Of a stretch of 50,123 bases of DNA, positions 18,180-26,778 are shown one piece after another (position 1 is the stretch's first letter; each line of letters starts with the position of its first letter). Origin of the DNA: Pirellulales bacterium. Lineage in GTDB: Bacteria; Planctomycetota; Planctomycetia; Pirellulales; Thermoguttaceae. The notes under the pieces are model-generated. The model was not told the origin of the DNA and ran no database searches. It was given only the letters and a program-made list of their open reading frames with translations. The stretch spans positions 1 to 50,123 of the forward strand of contig JADLEL010000060.1 of the NCBI GenBank assembly GCA_020846145.1. Direction: 5' to 3'. A program made the translations under genes and the position numbers.

Positions 18180-18446
18180 TCAAGCCGGAAAAGCCCTATC
18201 GAATTCGCCGTGGTTCCCGATCCAAAACCAGATTATCGACTCCTCGTGCCTTCTGCCGACTGCTCGATAATCGCGCGTAACTCGCACCGACCAGAGCAAA
18301 GGATCGCAGCGAAGGCGCTCGAAAGATATTCCCGGATGGGAAGGATTGTTTGCAAAAAGCCGATATGCCTCCCTTGCTTGCCGACGCGCGGCATCGGGCA
18401 AATTTCGGTAGCGCTTCCAAAAATCTTGCGTGGCGAAAGAAGTCAC
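18180..18446 (-). CDS. RelE/ParE-superfamily toxin-like protein
   Basis: An 88-residue small basic protein with the fold pattern of RelE/ParE-type toxins: FWKRYRNLPDAARRQAREAYRLFANNPSHPGISFERLRCD then LLWSVRVTRDYRAVGRR and IIWFWIGNHGEFDR. The GTG start at 18446 is chosen because it overlaps the antitoxin stop by 4 bp (GTGA), the usual coupled arrangement; the longer open frame upstream overlaps the antitoxin. The family either cleaves ribosome-bound mRNA or poisons gyrase; which applies cannot be told. Its stop overlaps a potential TTG start of scpB. Confidence 0.75.
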   Translation of the reverse strand: MTSFATQDFWKRYRNLPDAARRQAREAYRLFANNPSHPGISFERLRCDPLLWSVRVTRDYRAVGRRHEESIIWFWIGNHGEFDRAFPA

Positions 18447-18670
18447 GGCATGGCGTCCGGATGGATGGCGGTGGTTTTGCCGGCGAGATGCTCTTCCAAT
18501 GCGGCTTGGCTGGCTTTGGCCAAATCGGGACGAGCGCGCGTATCTTTCAAAATCGGTTCCCAAGGATCGGGATCCAAGAGCACCAACACCGCCTCATAAC
18601 GACCTTTCGGCGGCAAGGGATCGTCCAGAACGACGCTGCCATCTTGTACGACGGCTTTGATAGCTTGCAT
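18443..18670 (-). CDS. Antitoxin-like small protein
   Basis: A 75-residue acidic protein that starts at an ATG 7 bp after a GGAGG site. MQAIKAVVQDGSVVLDDPLPPKGRYEAVLVLLD resembles the short beta-strand N-terminus of AbrB-like or DUF104/DUF2281-type antitoxins. The C-terminal helix (WEPILKDTRARPDLAKASQAALEEHLAGK) is the likely toxin-binding part. It overlaps the toxin gene by 4 bp. The pairing with a RelE/ParE-like partner, more than the sequence alone, supports the call. Confidence 0.7.
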   Translation of the reverse strand: MQAIKAVVQDGSVVLDDPLPPKGRYEAVLVLLDPDPWEPILKDTRARPDLAKASQAALEEHLAGKTTAIHPDAMP

Positions 18671-18748
18671 AAATCATCCTCCATAGAACCTTTCCTTCCA
18701 TTATACCCGCTATTCGGCGGCTATCAACTCGGCGTTCGCACTCGTCCG

Positions 18749-19603
18749 TCATTTTCCCCGGCGTTTTTCCACCTCGGCCTTCATGAAATCCAATCCCTCC
18801 CGCGCAAGCTGCAACTCACTCTCGTACATCCGCCGCCAGATTTTCGTGGCGGGCACGATCTTCTCCAAGGCCAGGCCGAAGGCTTCGATGACCAGCAGAT
18901 TATCGTAGCCAATCTCTTGCAGCGTATCGAAGGTTTCCCGCCAGCGGACGTTGCCCGCGCCCGGCGTACTTCGGTCGTTCTCCGAAATGTGAACGTGAAC
19001 GAGGCAATCTTTCAGCGCCCAGATGGCCGCCGGCGCGTTCTTTTCCTCGATGTGCGAATGGAAGGTGTCGTACATCATTTTGCAGCGCGGATGATCGACC
19101 TCGCGGACGAACCGCGCGCCGTCCGTCGCGCAGTTGAGCAAGTAACACTCGAAGCGATTGAGGTACTCGACGGCCAAGGTAACGCCGCGTTTTTCGGCGT
19201 ATTCGGCCGTTTCGCGCATCGAATCGACGGCCCGCCGCCACTCGTCGGCCGTGGGACCCGCGCCGCTGAAACAGCCCAAGGCCGAGTGAAACGGCCCGAC
19301 CAACGCCTCGATGCCCGCCGCTTCGCAACAATCCAAGGCGGCCTTGTTGGCGTCGATCCCCTTGCGGCGGATTTTCGCGTCCGCGCTCATCGGATCGTCC
19401 TCCGCCCCGCGAATCGTCACGCCGGTCCGCGCGAGGCCCGCCGCGTCGAGATACTTGCCCCAGCGGGCGTATTTGTCCACGTCGTTCTCGAAGACTGGCA
19501 ACTCGACGGCGTCGAAGCCGAGCGACTTGATTTCCTCGACCAACGGCCGCGCTTCCTCGCAAATCACGTCGGTCCACAGCAAGAGATTCATCCCGTAACG
19601 CAT
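18749..19603 (-). CDS. Sugar phosphate isomerase/epimerase, D-tagatose/psicose 3-epimerase-like
   Basis: A 284-residue xylose-isomerase-like TIM-barrel enzyme (AP_endonuc_2 superfamily). Metal-site motifs match ketose 3-epimerases as I know them: VEYLNRFECYLLN (first catalytic Glu), MMYDTFHSHIEE (Asp ligand), HVHISENDRSTPGAGNVRW (His and Glu) and LLVIEAFG (second Glu). It would interconvert ketoses such as fructose/psicose or tagatose/sorbose at C3, with a divalent metal, in the cytoplasm. L-ribulose 3-epimerase or a related inositol enzyme are alternatives. A 75-bp dispersed repeat lies 41 bp before its start, as also happens for the other TIM-barrel gene near the window end. Confidence 0.82.
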   Translation of the reverse strand: MRYGMNLLLWTDVICEEARPLVEEIKSLGFDAVELPVFENDVDKYARWGKYLDAAGLARTGVTIRGAEDDPMSADAKIRRKGIDANKAALDCCEAAGIEALVGPFHSALGCFSGAGPTADEWRRAVDSMRETAEYAEKRGVTLAVEYLNRFECYLLNCATDGARFVREVDHPRCKMMYDTFHSHIEEKNAPAAIWALKDCLVHVHISENDRSTPGAGNVRWRETFDTLQEIGYDNLLVIEAFGLALEKIVPATKIWRRMYESELQLAREGLDFMKAEVEKRRGK

Positions 19604-19643
19604 GAAAGTGCTCCGATTGCCGGCATGGAATCACACTCCGATC

Positions 19644-19718
19644 GGGGACTGGCCCATTTTTCGGCGGGACAACGTATTTTGTGGACAAACGGTAGGCCGA
19701 AAACCTGGACCTGTCCCC
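19644..19718. repeat. 75-bp dispersed palindromic element, copy A
   Basis: The ends form an imperfect inverted repeat (GGGGACTGGCCCATTTTTCGG against the complement of CCGAAAACCTGGACCTGTCC). It matches 49953-50027 at nearly every base and has the same length. A short run of CCCTCTCCCCTCTCC repeats follows it to the next gene. Confidence 0.85.
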
Positions 19719-19743
19719 TTCCCTCTCCCCTCTCCCCTCTCCC

Positions 19744-21039
19744 CTATATCTTAATAAAAATCTTATGCCGATACATGTAATACAATATCAGCCAGATTGC
19801 CAGCATCACGGCCAAGCCGATCGCCGCCGGTTCGTACTGCGCGCCGAAAACTTGGAAAGGAACGTGGCCGAAATGGATGTACAAATTCTTGGCGATCCAG
19901 CCCGGCGCCGGTGAATCGCCGCCGCACAACAGGTATTCGGCCATGCAATACGCCGCGATCGAGTTCATGCCGATGACCGCGAGCGGAAAGGCCCAGCGGC
20001 GGAATTGCCATAAGTCGATCACGGTATAAAATCCGGCCAGCATCCAGAGGCAGATGCCGCCGCTAAACAGCGTCCAACTGGGCGTCCATATCCGCTTCAC
20101 GATCGGACAGACGCCGAACCAGTGCACCGCGAAACTCGCGGCAAGGCACAAGATGCCCGCCACGACGCACCACAGCGCCTTCCGCCACGGCGCGCGGTCG
20201 CTCTTCAAAATGCCGCCGGCCAAAAGCCCCAAAATCATCGTCGCCAGCGTGGGAATGAAGCTCAGCGTGCCGTAGCCGCCCTGGTGCGCGACGAACGCTT
20301 CGTTCTTTTCCCGCGGGAAGAGGTTCATAAACCACGTGTCGAATTTCCAGGCCAAGTTGCTGTTCTGGTTCCAATGCGAGGCAAAGCCGGGCATCACGTG
20401 CACGTTCTCGTTCCAGAGCGCGGTATCCGCGTAGGACTTCTCCGCCGGCCATTGGTCCTGGACATGAACCGCCTTGTAATTGAAATCCGGCCCCGGCGCG
20501 GGATACAACGCAAACGCCGCCCAATAGCCCACGAGAATCAGCACCAGGGCAATCCATTGGTCGCGCATCGGCCGCCACGCCAGGGCAAAGAGGAAAGCGT
20601 AGCCCAGCCCGATCTGCGTGAGCGTGTCCTCGAAGGTCCAGTACGTTTGGCTCTTATTCAGGGACCGCAGGAATATGCCGAGGAAAATCAAAACCAGCGC
20701 CCGAAAAACGGCATGGCCGGTGAGCCGGGCCTTCGATTGATGCCTCATCATCCGGCCGGCGATCGAGAACGGCAACACCACGCCCACCAGAAAGGAGAAC
20801 GAAGGCTGGATCACGTCGTGCAGGATGAATCCCACCCATTGCACGTGGTCCTGGCCATAGACCCATACGGCGTGCCAGAACTTGCTGTCGGGAATGGCGA
20901 ACGGATGCAGCACCTGGGCCATGATCAGCAACATCACGAATCCGCGATAGGCGTCGATCGAGCTTAACCGGCCCGGTAAAACCTGCGCCGGCGGCGTTTC
21001 GGCTTTCGGAAAAGCGGTCAAAGTGGCGGGAATGGCCAT
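19744..21039 (-). CDS. Heparan-alpha-glucosaminide N-acetyltransferase-like membrane protein
   Basis: A 431-residue multi-pass membrane protein, starting at an ATG with GAGG 8 bp upstream. The opening RLSSIDAYRGFVMLLIMAQVLHPF is the hallmark of the DUF5009/HGSNAT-NagX group. So are HDVIQPSFSFLVGVVLPFSIAGR, LTQIGLGYAFLFAL and FIPTLATMILGLLAGGIL. About ten hydrophobic segments are seen. The human relative transfers an acetyl group from cytoplasmic acetyl-CoA across the membrane to a terminal glucosamine. The bacterial role is less clear, probably acylation of amino sugars or glycans. The catalytic His cannot be assigned with certainty; HDVIQPS is the best candidate. Palindromic repeats follow upstream of its start. 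Confidence 0.85.
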   Translation of the reverse strand: MAIPATLTAFPKAETPPAQVLPGRLSSIDAYRGFVMLLIMAQVLHPFAIPDSKFWHAVWVYGQDHVQWVGFILHDVIQPSFSFLVGVVLPFSIAGRMMRHQSKARLTGHAVFRALVLIFLGIFLRSLNKSQTYWTFEDTLTQIGLGYAFLFALAWRPMRDQWIALVLILVGYWAAFALYPAPGPDFNYKAVHVQDQWPAEKSYADTALWNENVHVMPGFASHWNQNSNLAWKFDTWFMNLFPREKNEAFVAHQGGYGTLSFIPTLATMILGLLAGGILKSDRAPWRKALWCVVAGILCLAASFAVHWFGVCPIVKRIWTPSWTLFSGGICLWMLAGFYTVIDLWQFRRWAFPLAVIGMNSIAAYCMAEYLLCGGDSPAPGWIAKNLYIHFGHVPFQVFGAQYEPAAIGLAVMLAIWLILYYMYRHKIFIKI

Positions 21040-21097
21040 ACATTTTTCCTCGATGCATGAAGAGTTTAATACGTTACTCGTTTCCACGCATCCATTT

Positions 21098-21124
21098 AGC
21101 CCCCCGTGAATACACGGGGGGCGA
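21098..21124. repeat. REP-like hairpin related to the adjacent 42-bp tandem repeat
   Basis: CCCCCCGTG-AATA-CACGGGGGG is a near-perfect stem of the same design as the hairpin in the neighbouring tandem array, but with the loop side inverted. Confidence 0.7.
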
Positions 21125-21185
21125 TCGCGTTGAGGGACAAATTCTCGAATGTCGTTGAACGAACCGCTTTCGGCATGAATACCGC

Positions 21186-21311
21186 ATATCGGCCCCCGGT
21201 GTATTCACCGGGGGCTAAATGGTCGTTATATCGGCCCCCGGTGTATTCACCGGGGGCTAAATGGTCGTTATATCGGCCCCCGGTGTATTCACCGGGGGCT
21301 AAATGGTCGTT
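21186..21311 (+). repeat. Three exact tandem copies of a 42-bp hairpin repeat
   Basis: Copies start at 21186, 21228 and 21270. Each contains the stem CCCCCGGTG-TATT-CACCGGGGG followed by CTAAATGGTCGTT. On the minus strand the last copy supplies the stop codon of the gene at 21299-21973. Confidence 0.9.
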
Positions 21312-21973
21312 TCTATGCTCCCCGCCGGAATACCGTTGAACAACTCCACTTTCCGCTCCGCGACGGCCTGCCTCGCTTCGGGCAAAATCGCCGCGAAACC
21401 ATCGGGCAACGGCGGCAATCCCACGCGGCGCATGACTTGGTTGAGCCGTCCCACCAGTTTACCGTCTTCCCGATAATCCCACAATATCCTTGCCCGGCGA
21501 AATTCTCCGATGAATAACGCCAGCCGCTCGGTCCTTCGCGGGGCCATCCGGTTGACGGCCGATTCGATTGCCGTCGGATCGATCTTCTCCAGGACCTCGT
21601 AATATCTTTCAACTTGGCGATGGTCTTCCGCGGCTATTGCGGCATCCAGCAGCACTTCGCAAAGCAGATGCCCCAAAAAGTTCGCTCGCGGCCCGCGTTC
21701 ATCGCCCAAGGCGTTCCGCGCCAAGTCCGACAGCCGCGCCGTAACCTCGAAAAACGCCCTCGTCCCATGAAACTGCGCATCGTCGCGCAGATGCTGCGCC
21801 ACCCCGCCCGCCACCGCCGCCAGCACCGGATCGCCGTCTTCCAAAAATGCCTCCACCTGCTTCATCCTTAGCCGCACCCTTCGATCGACCACCGACAGCC
21901 AATCCGGCGCCCCCGTCGCCGCCGCAAAATACGGCCGATCGAAAAATGGCAGGGCATGGGCGAGGTAATTCAT
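21299..21973 (-). CDS. AcpH-like (acyl carrier protein phosphodiesterase-related) hypothetical protein
   Basis: A 224-residue soluble helical protein. The start MNYLAHALPFFDRPYFAAATGAPDWL and the runs GGVAQHLRDDAQFHGTRAFFEVT and ANFLGHLLCEVLLDAAI give it the His/Asp pattern of the AcpH/HD-like phosphodiesterase group (AcpH opens MNFLAHLHLA). Sequence is otherwise divergent, so the activity, release of phosphopantetheine from ACP, is only a suggestion. The last residues (GSIETTI) and the TAG stop are encoded by the 42-bp tandem repeat, so the original C-terminus may have been replaced. Confidence 0.6.
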   Translation of the reverse strand: MNYLAHALPFFDRPYFAAATGAPDWLSVVDRRVRLRMKQVEAFLEDGDPVLAAVAGGVAQHLRDDAQFHGTRAFFEVTARLSDLARNALGDERGPRANFLGHLLCEVLLDAAIAAEDHRQVERYYEVLEKIDPTAIESAVNRMAPRRTERLALFIGEFRRARILWDYREDGKLVGRLNQVMRRVGLPPLPDGFAAILPEARQAVAERKVELFNGIPAGSIETTI

Positions 21974-22113
21974 AGTTGCTTGGAAAAATCAAGAGACATG
22001 CAAATCAATCAAATTCATCAGCGCGAATTTTTCCCTGGCCAAACACCGTTATATGGGTTATATTGGCAACATTATAAGCGAATGGAAAGACACTCGCTTG
22101 GGAGCAATTTTCA

Positions 22114-24348
22114 ATGGCCCAAATCGAAAAAACATCTCTCCCCCCCATCGCCGAGCCTGCCTCGACGCACAAACCCTATATCCCCGATGAGCAAGTCATT
22201 CCCGAATTCACGGTCTCGGCGGTGCTGGCGGGGGCCGTTTTGGGAATCGTCTTCGGGGCCTCGTCGCTATATCTGGTATTGAAGGTCGGCATGACCATTT
22301 CGGCCTCGATCCCCGTGGCCGTGCTCTCGATCACCCTCTTCCGCGCGTTCACGAAAGTGTTCGGCATCCGCCGCCGCACGATTCTGGAAAACAACATCGT
22401 GCAGACCACCGGCTCGGCGGGCGAGTCGATCGCCTTCGGCGTCGGCGTAACCATGCCCGCCGTGATGATCCTCGGCTTCGAGATGGAAATCGCCCGCGTG
22501 ATGGTCGTCTCGGTCCTCGGCGGCATTTTGGGCATTCTGATGATGATCCCGCTCCGCCGGGCGTTCATCGTGAAACAGCACGGCACGCTGAAATACCCCG
22601 AAGGCACCGCCTGCGCCGACGTGCTGATCATCGGCGAGACCGGCGGCTCCACGGCGAAAACGGTGTTCATTGGCTTCGGCCTGGCCTTCGTTTATAAATT
22701 TCTGATGGGCGCGCTCAAGCTGTGGAAGGATGTCGTCAGCCGCCCGCTCCCTTGGTTCCAAGGCGCCACCCCCGCGCTCGAAGCCGATCCCGCGCTGTTG
22801 GGCGTGGGCTATATCATCGGCACGAAAATCTCCTGCATCATGGTCGCCGGCGGCGTACTCTCCTATTTCGTCTTCGTTCCGGCGATCCATTTTTTCGGCG
22901 ACGGCCTGAAAGACCCGCTCTTTCCCGGCACGAAAACCATCGCCTCGATGGACGCCGACGAAATCCGCAGCGCGTACGTGCTTTACATCGGCGCGGGCGC
23001 GGTCGCCACCGGCGGAATCATCAGCCTCTTCCGCGCCCTCCCGCTGATCGCCGCGTCGCTCATCTCGGGCCTGCGCGACATGCGGGCCACGATGTCGTCC
23101 GGCGAGGCCCGCGCCGCGGTGAAACGCACCGAACGCGACATGCCCATGCGCTTCGTGCTGTTCGGTTCGTTGGCCTTAGTCGTTATCGGTTGGCTCTTCA
23201 TGGGACTTGCGCCCGAAGCCCGGGGCGAATTGACGCTCGGAACGGTTTTCAATTTCACGAATTTAATTGCCTCCTTGCTGATCGTGCTTTTCGGATTCCT
23301 GTTCGTTACGGTATCCTCGCGTTTGACGGGCGAAATCGGCTCGTCGTCGAATCCGATCTCCGGGATGACCGTGGCCACGCTGCTCTTGACCTGCCTGATT
23401 TTCCTCGTGCTGGGCTGGACTTCGCTTTCCGACCGCTTGATCGCCATCTCGGTGGCCGCCGTGGTCTGCATCGCCTCGTCGAACGGCGGCACGACCTCGC
23501 AGGATTTGAAGACCGGCTACCTAGTCGGCGCGACGCCGAAGTTCCAGCAGTGGGCGATTCTCATCGGTTCCATCTCGTCGGCCTTGGTCATCGGCGCGAT
23601 TTTAGTTTTGCTCAACCAGGCGAGCACGGTTTATACGCAGAAAAATCTGCCGATTCTAAGCAAATCGCTCGATGTCGCGCAACTCAATCGTCAAGAGATA
23701 TGCCCCGAGGATGAGAAGACGTATTATGTTTGGCAAGCGGTCGAGGGAAATCCGCAGGGCGTGCCGCAGGGAAAGTATTTCGTGGATCAGAAGGGCAAAA
23801 TCCGCTTTTTGGTCGATCCGGGCATCAATGGCAAGGTGAGCCGCCGCGACAACGGCGTTGCCGTGCAAAAATTCAAGCCCCCGCAAGCCCGCCTCTTCGC
23901 GCTCATTACCGACGGCATCCTCCGCCAAAAACTCCCCTGGACGCTCGTGCTTCTGGGCGTATGTATTGCCGTCGTCATGGAACTCTGCGGCCTCCCCTCG
24001 CTGCCGTTCGCGGTCGGCGTGTATCTGCCGCTCTCCTCTTCCTCGCCGATCTTCGTCGGCGGGCTGGTCCGCTACCTCGTCGATAAATTCCGCAAAAAAT
24101 CGGCCGGGGAACGCACGGCCGACGAAGCTTCCGACATGAGTCCCGGCGTGCTGTTTTCCACCGGCTATATCGCCGGCGGAGCGATCGCCGGCGTGATTAT
24201 CGCCTTCTTCACCTTCAGCGACCGGTTGACGACTTATCTCGGCAGCCTGATTCCCGTCCCCCAATACGACTCCATCGCCCTGGCCGCCTTCGGCTTGCTG
24301 GCAGTGGTCTTGATGTACTTCGGCCTGCGAAAGAGTGAAAACGCGTAG
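22114..24348 (+). CDS. OPT-family (oligopeptide/metal-chelate) transporter
   Basis: A 744-residue polytopic membrane protein with about 14-16 hydrophobic segments. Typical OPT runs are FTVSAVLAGAVLGIVFGASSLYLVLKVGMTISASIPVAVL, ENNIVQTTGSAGESIAFGVGVTMPA, LKYPEGTACADVLIIGE, and SSNGGTTSQDLKTGYLVGATPKFQQWAI. A soluble insert of about 80 residues (around 515-595, DVAQLNRQEICPEDEKTYYVWQA...) precedes the last membrane group. Family members import peptides or metal chelates by proton coupling; the bacterial subgroup with this insert has no settled substrate. It converges with a second OPT protein 163 bp away. Confidence 0.9.
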   Translation: MAQIEKTSLPPIAEPASTHKPYIPDEQVIPEFTVSAVLAGAVLGIVFGASSLYLVLKVGMTISASIPVAVLSITLFRAFTKVFGIRRRTILENNIVQTTGSAGESIAFGVGVTMPAVMILGFEMEIARVMVVSVLGGILGILMMIPLRRAFIVKQHGTLKYPEGTACADVLIIGETGGSTAKTVFIGFGLAFVYKFLMGALKLWKDVVSRPLPWFQGATPALEADPALLGVGYIIGTKISCIMVAGGVLSYFVFVPAIHFFGDGLKDPLFPGTKTIASMDADEIRSAYVLYIGAGAVATGGIISLFRALPLIAASLISGLRDMRATMSSGEARAAVKRTERDMPMRFVLFGSLALVVIGWLFMGLAPEARGELTLGTVFNFTNLIASLLIVLFGFLFVTVSSRLTGEIGSSSNPISGMTVATLLLTCLIFLVLGWTSLSDRLIAISVAAVVCIASSNGGTTSQDLKTGYLVGATPKFQQWAILIGSISSALVIGAILVLLNQASTVYTQKNLPILSKSLDVAQLNRQEICPEDEKTYYVWQAVEGNPQGVPQGKYFVDQKGKIRFLVDPGINGKVSRRDNGVAVQKFKPPQARLFALITDGILRQKLPWTLVLLGVCIAVVMELCGLPSLPFAVGVYLPLSSSSPIFVGGLVRYLVDKFRKKSAGERTADEASDMSPGVLFSTGYIAGGAIAGVIIAFFTFSDRLTTYLGSLIPVPQYDSIALAAFGLLAVVLMYFGLRKSENA

Positions 24349-24406
24349 CAATCAGGCATCGCCAAAAATTATTGCTTCCGTTGCGGAAAAAATCTCGTGA
24401 GGGCGC

Positions 24407-24431
24407 CATGCCCACGCTTGCCGTGGGCATG
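24407..24431. repeat. REP-like hairpin CATGCCCACG-CTTGC-CGTGGGCATG
   Basis: A perfect 10-bp stem between the stops of the two convergent OPT genes. The same family forms the inside of the element at 17111-17240, with decayed relatives near 27600 and 30903. It could act as a bidirectional terminator hairpin but has no T-tract. Confidence 0.75.
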
Positions 24432-24511
24432 AAGAAAACGCCGGCGAAAACGGCTGGTGAACCTTCGCCGCGCCGTTCGGCAAATCCCGCGTCTCGACTT
24501 TCTGCGATATC

Positions 24512-26488
24512 TTATCCGCCGATAAGTTGTTTGATGATCTCGGGGCCGTTTTCGATGAAGGCGATCAACACACCCATCAGCGCGACGCCTGCGATCAAGC
24601 CGGAGGCGACGGGGAACGTGTATTCCTCGGCCTGCTTCGGAGCTTTCTTCTCGAGTCCGTAGCTAATCAACGCACCCAGGAAAAACATCAGGCTCGAATG
24701 CCAGAAGAAGGTCCAGGAGAGGCCCAGGCCGGCAGGCGAGGGAATCCACTTGTTGTATTTCGGGAAATACTTCGACAGCAGCGGCAGCAGGATGCCCACC
24801 AAGCCGCCGACGCCGATCAACCAAATCTTCACGATATGCAGTTTGCCGATCCCCTCGCTCATGGCTTCGGCGACGGCCTTCCAGGTCATCGCGGCGGGAG
24901 CGGGAAATTGCGTGGTCCCCAAGGAGGTGTAGTCGGGAACCAACATGCGAAAACTCACCACGGTTACGACGGTGCCCATGAAAATGCCGCAGAATTGCGC
25001 GAGAAACTGCTTTCGCGGATTCGCGCCCAACAGATAACCGGTTTTCAAGTCCGTCAACAGATCGCCCGAAGACGACGCCGCGCCGGCCGTGATGTTGGCG
25101 GCCATCAGATTGATGTTCTGCAAGCCCGGATTGGCGACCGGGCCGAGGTTCGGATTGAGCGCGCCGAAAATGAGCTGCATCACCTTGCCCATCGCGCCGA
25201 TCGGCGTGGTGTCGGTTTCGCCCGTGATGCGGCAGGAGACGAGCGCGAGGAAAAACGTCAAAAACACCGCCAACACGCTCTGCCATATCGGAATATCGAA
25301 GCAGGCGGCCGAAAGCCACGCCAGTGCGATGAGCGAAACGAATTGGCCCAGTAGAAACCAGGAGATCGGCGCTTCGAGCCGATCGACTTCGCTTTTAGTC
25401 TGCGCGTCGGTCTTCGAGAAAATCTTCCCCATGTTGCCGAAGGCCTTAACGATGCTGCGCCACTGCAAGAAGAAGGAGAGCAAGCCCGAAGTGACCATGC
25501 AGGAGACGCCGCCCCAGAGCGGCCATTGAATGATATCGCGATAGGCGACGGGCGAGGAAGGCATGATGCCCTGCGCCTGCATGATCGGCACGAATACCAC
25601 CCAGCACAGCGTCGCGCCCAAGAACATGCTCGCCGATACCTTCATGCCCGTCAACGCGCCGGCGGCCAGCAGCATGGGGTCCAGGGCGAACATGACGGTG
25701 CGGTCGGTCCAGTTTTGATATTGGCTGCCGAACAGCAAACCGTTGATTTTTTCCTGCAGGGTCGCCAGGGAGTAGTTCCCCAAGCGGATGAGCTTGAATC
25801 CTTCTTCCCAGAACTTCATGCAACCCGCGAAAACGCCCGAAACGATCAGCGCCTTGGCCGCCCGCATTCCCTTGACGCCTTCCGAATACAGCACCTTCAG
25901 CGTTTCGGCGCAGGCGATGCCGCTGGGAAAGCGGAGTTGCTCGATATTGACCATCTGCCGCTTCATGGGGATCGCCATGGTTACGCCCATCACCGCGATG
26001 AAGAACACCCAGGCCATGAGCACGGGGATCGAGAGGGTGGAATGGTTGAGCATCATGTAGGCGGCGTAGGCGGAGATGAGCGTGCCGCCGGTCGAGTAGC
26101 CGGCCGAGCTGGAGGTGGCTTTCATGCAGTTGGTTTCGAGAATGCCCATCTGCGACCGCACGAGGCCCGCCTTGTAAAAGGCCGTCCAAATCGCATAAGA
26201 GAGAATGCTCGCGGTGATCGAGACGCCGAATCCCCAGCCGGTTTTCAGTCCGGCATAAAGGTTCGTCAGCGAAAGCAATCCGCCCAAGAGCGAACCCATG
26301 ATCACCGCCCGCACCGTCAACTGCGGCAGCACGTCGCCGCGGCCGAGATACACCTTTTCGTACCACTGCTGCTCGATTTCCTCCGGCGTGCCCGCAAAGC
26401 CGGCGATGGGCAGTTCGAAGTCGGCATAGGCCTTCGCGGCGAGTTCGGCGTCGCGATTTTCCGGCGATTGCGGCGTGGTCTCGGACAT
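24512..26488 (-). CDS. Second OPT-family transporter, distant from its neighbour
   Basis: A 658-residue polytopic membrane protein. OPT hallmarks are LPQLTVRAVIMGSLLGGLLSLTNLYAGLKTGWGFGVSITASIL, ETNCMKATSSSAGYSTGGTLISAYAAYMM, EQLRFPSGIACAETLKVLY and AGAASSSGDLLTDLKTGYLLGANPRKQF. It lacks the large soluble insert of the neighbouring OPT protein and has a longer polar N-terminus (about 55 residues), so the two belong to different subclades. The adjacent, tail-to-tail placement suggests that they work on related substrates, perhaps peptides or metal chelates. Substrate unknown. Confidence 0.88.
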   Translation of the reverse strand: MSETTPQSPENRDAELAAKAYADFELPIAGFAGTPEEIEQQWYEKVYLGRGDVLPQLTVRAVIMGSLLGGLLSLTNLYAGLKTGWGFGVSITASILSYAIWTAFYKAGLVRSQMGILETNCMKATSSSAGYSTGGTLISAYAAYMMLNHSTLSIPVLMAWVFFIAVMGVTMAIPMKRQMVNIEQLRFPSGIACAETLKVLYSEGVKGMRAAKALIVSGVFAGCMKFWEEGFKLIRLGNYSLATLQEKINGLLFGSQYQNWTDRTVMFALDPMLLAAGALTGMKVSASMFLGATLCWVVFVPIMQAQGIMPSSPVAYRDIIQWPLWGGVSCMVTSGLLSFFLQWRSIVKAFGNMGKIFSKTDAQTKSEVDRLEAPISWFLLGQFVSLIALAWLSAACFDIPIWQSVLAVFLTFFLALVSCRITGETDTTPIGAMGKVMQLIFGALNPNLGPVANPGLQNINLMAANITAGAASSSGDLLTDLKTGYLLGANPRKQFLAQFCGIFMGTVVTVVSFRMLVPDYTSLGTTQFPAPAAMTWKAVAEAMSEGIGKLHIVKIWLIGVGGLVGILLPLLSKYFPKYNKWIPSPAGLGLSWTFFWHSSLMFFLGALISYGLEKKAPKQAEEYTFPVASGLIAGVALMGVLIAFIENGPEIIKQLIGG

Positions 26489-26583
26489 GGGCCGGGATGC
26501 TCCAAGAAAAGTTATTTCGGGATCGGTGGCGGAAAACCTTCATTTTCTTCCTCCACCCCCAATCTGTCAACGGGGCACTGTTT

Positions 26584-26640
26584 TTTCTCGTTCCCAGGCT
26601 CCCGCCTTTTCTCGTTCCCAGGCTCCCGCCTGGGAACGCA
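26584..26640. repeat. REP-like repeat (CGTTCCCAGGCTCCCGCC), duplicated
   Basis: Two direct copies of CTCGTTCCCAGGCTCCCGCC lie at 26587-26606 and 26611-26630. The second continues with TGGGAACG to form a palindrome. Relatives occur at 29348-29384 and 47873-47912. Confidence 0.8.
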
Positions 26641-26778
26641 ATGTCCGCGAGGCTCCCGCCTCGCAGAATCGCCAAACAAACCGTGTCCGCAACGAACGAA
26701 ACGCGGTCTTGATACTGGACAGGTTCTTATACTCGCTGCCCACTTTTCATCCCGCGAATTTCCCGCCACAATAGCTTC

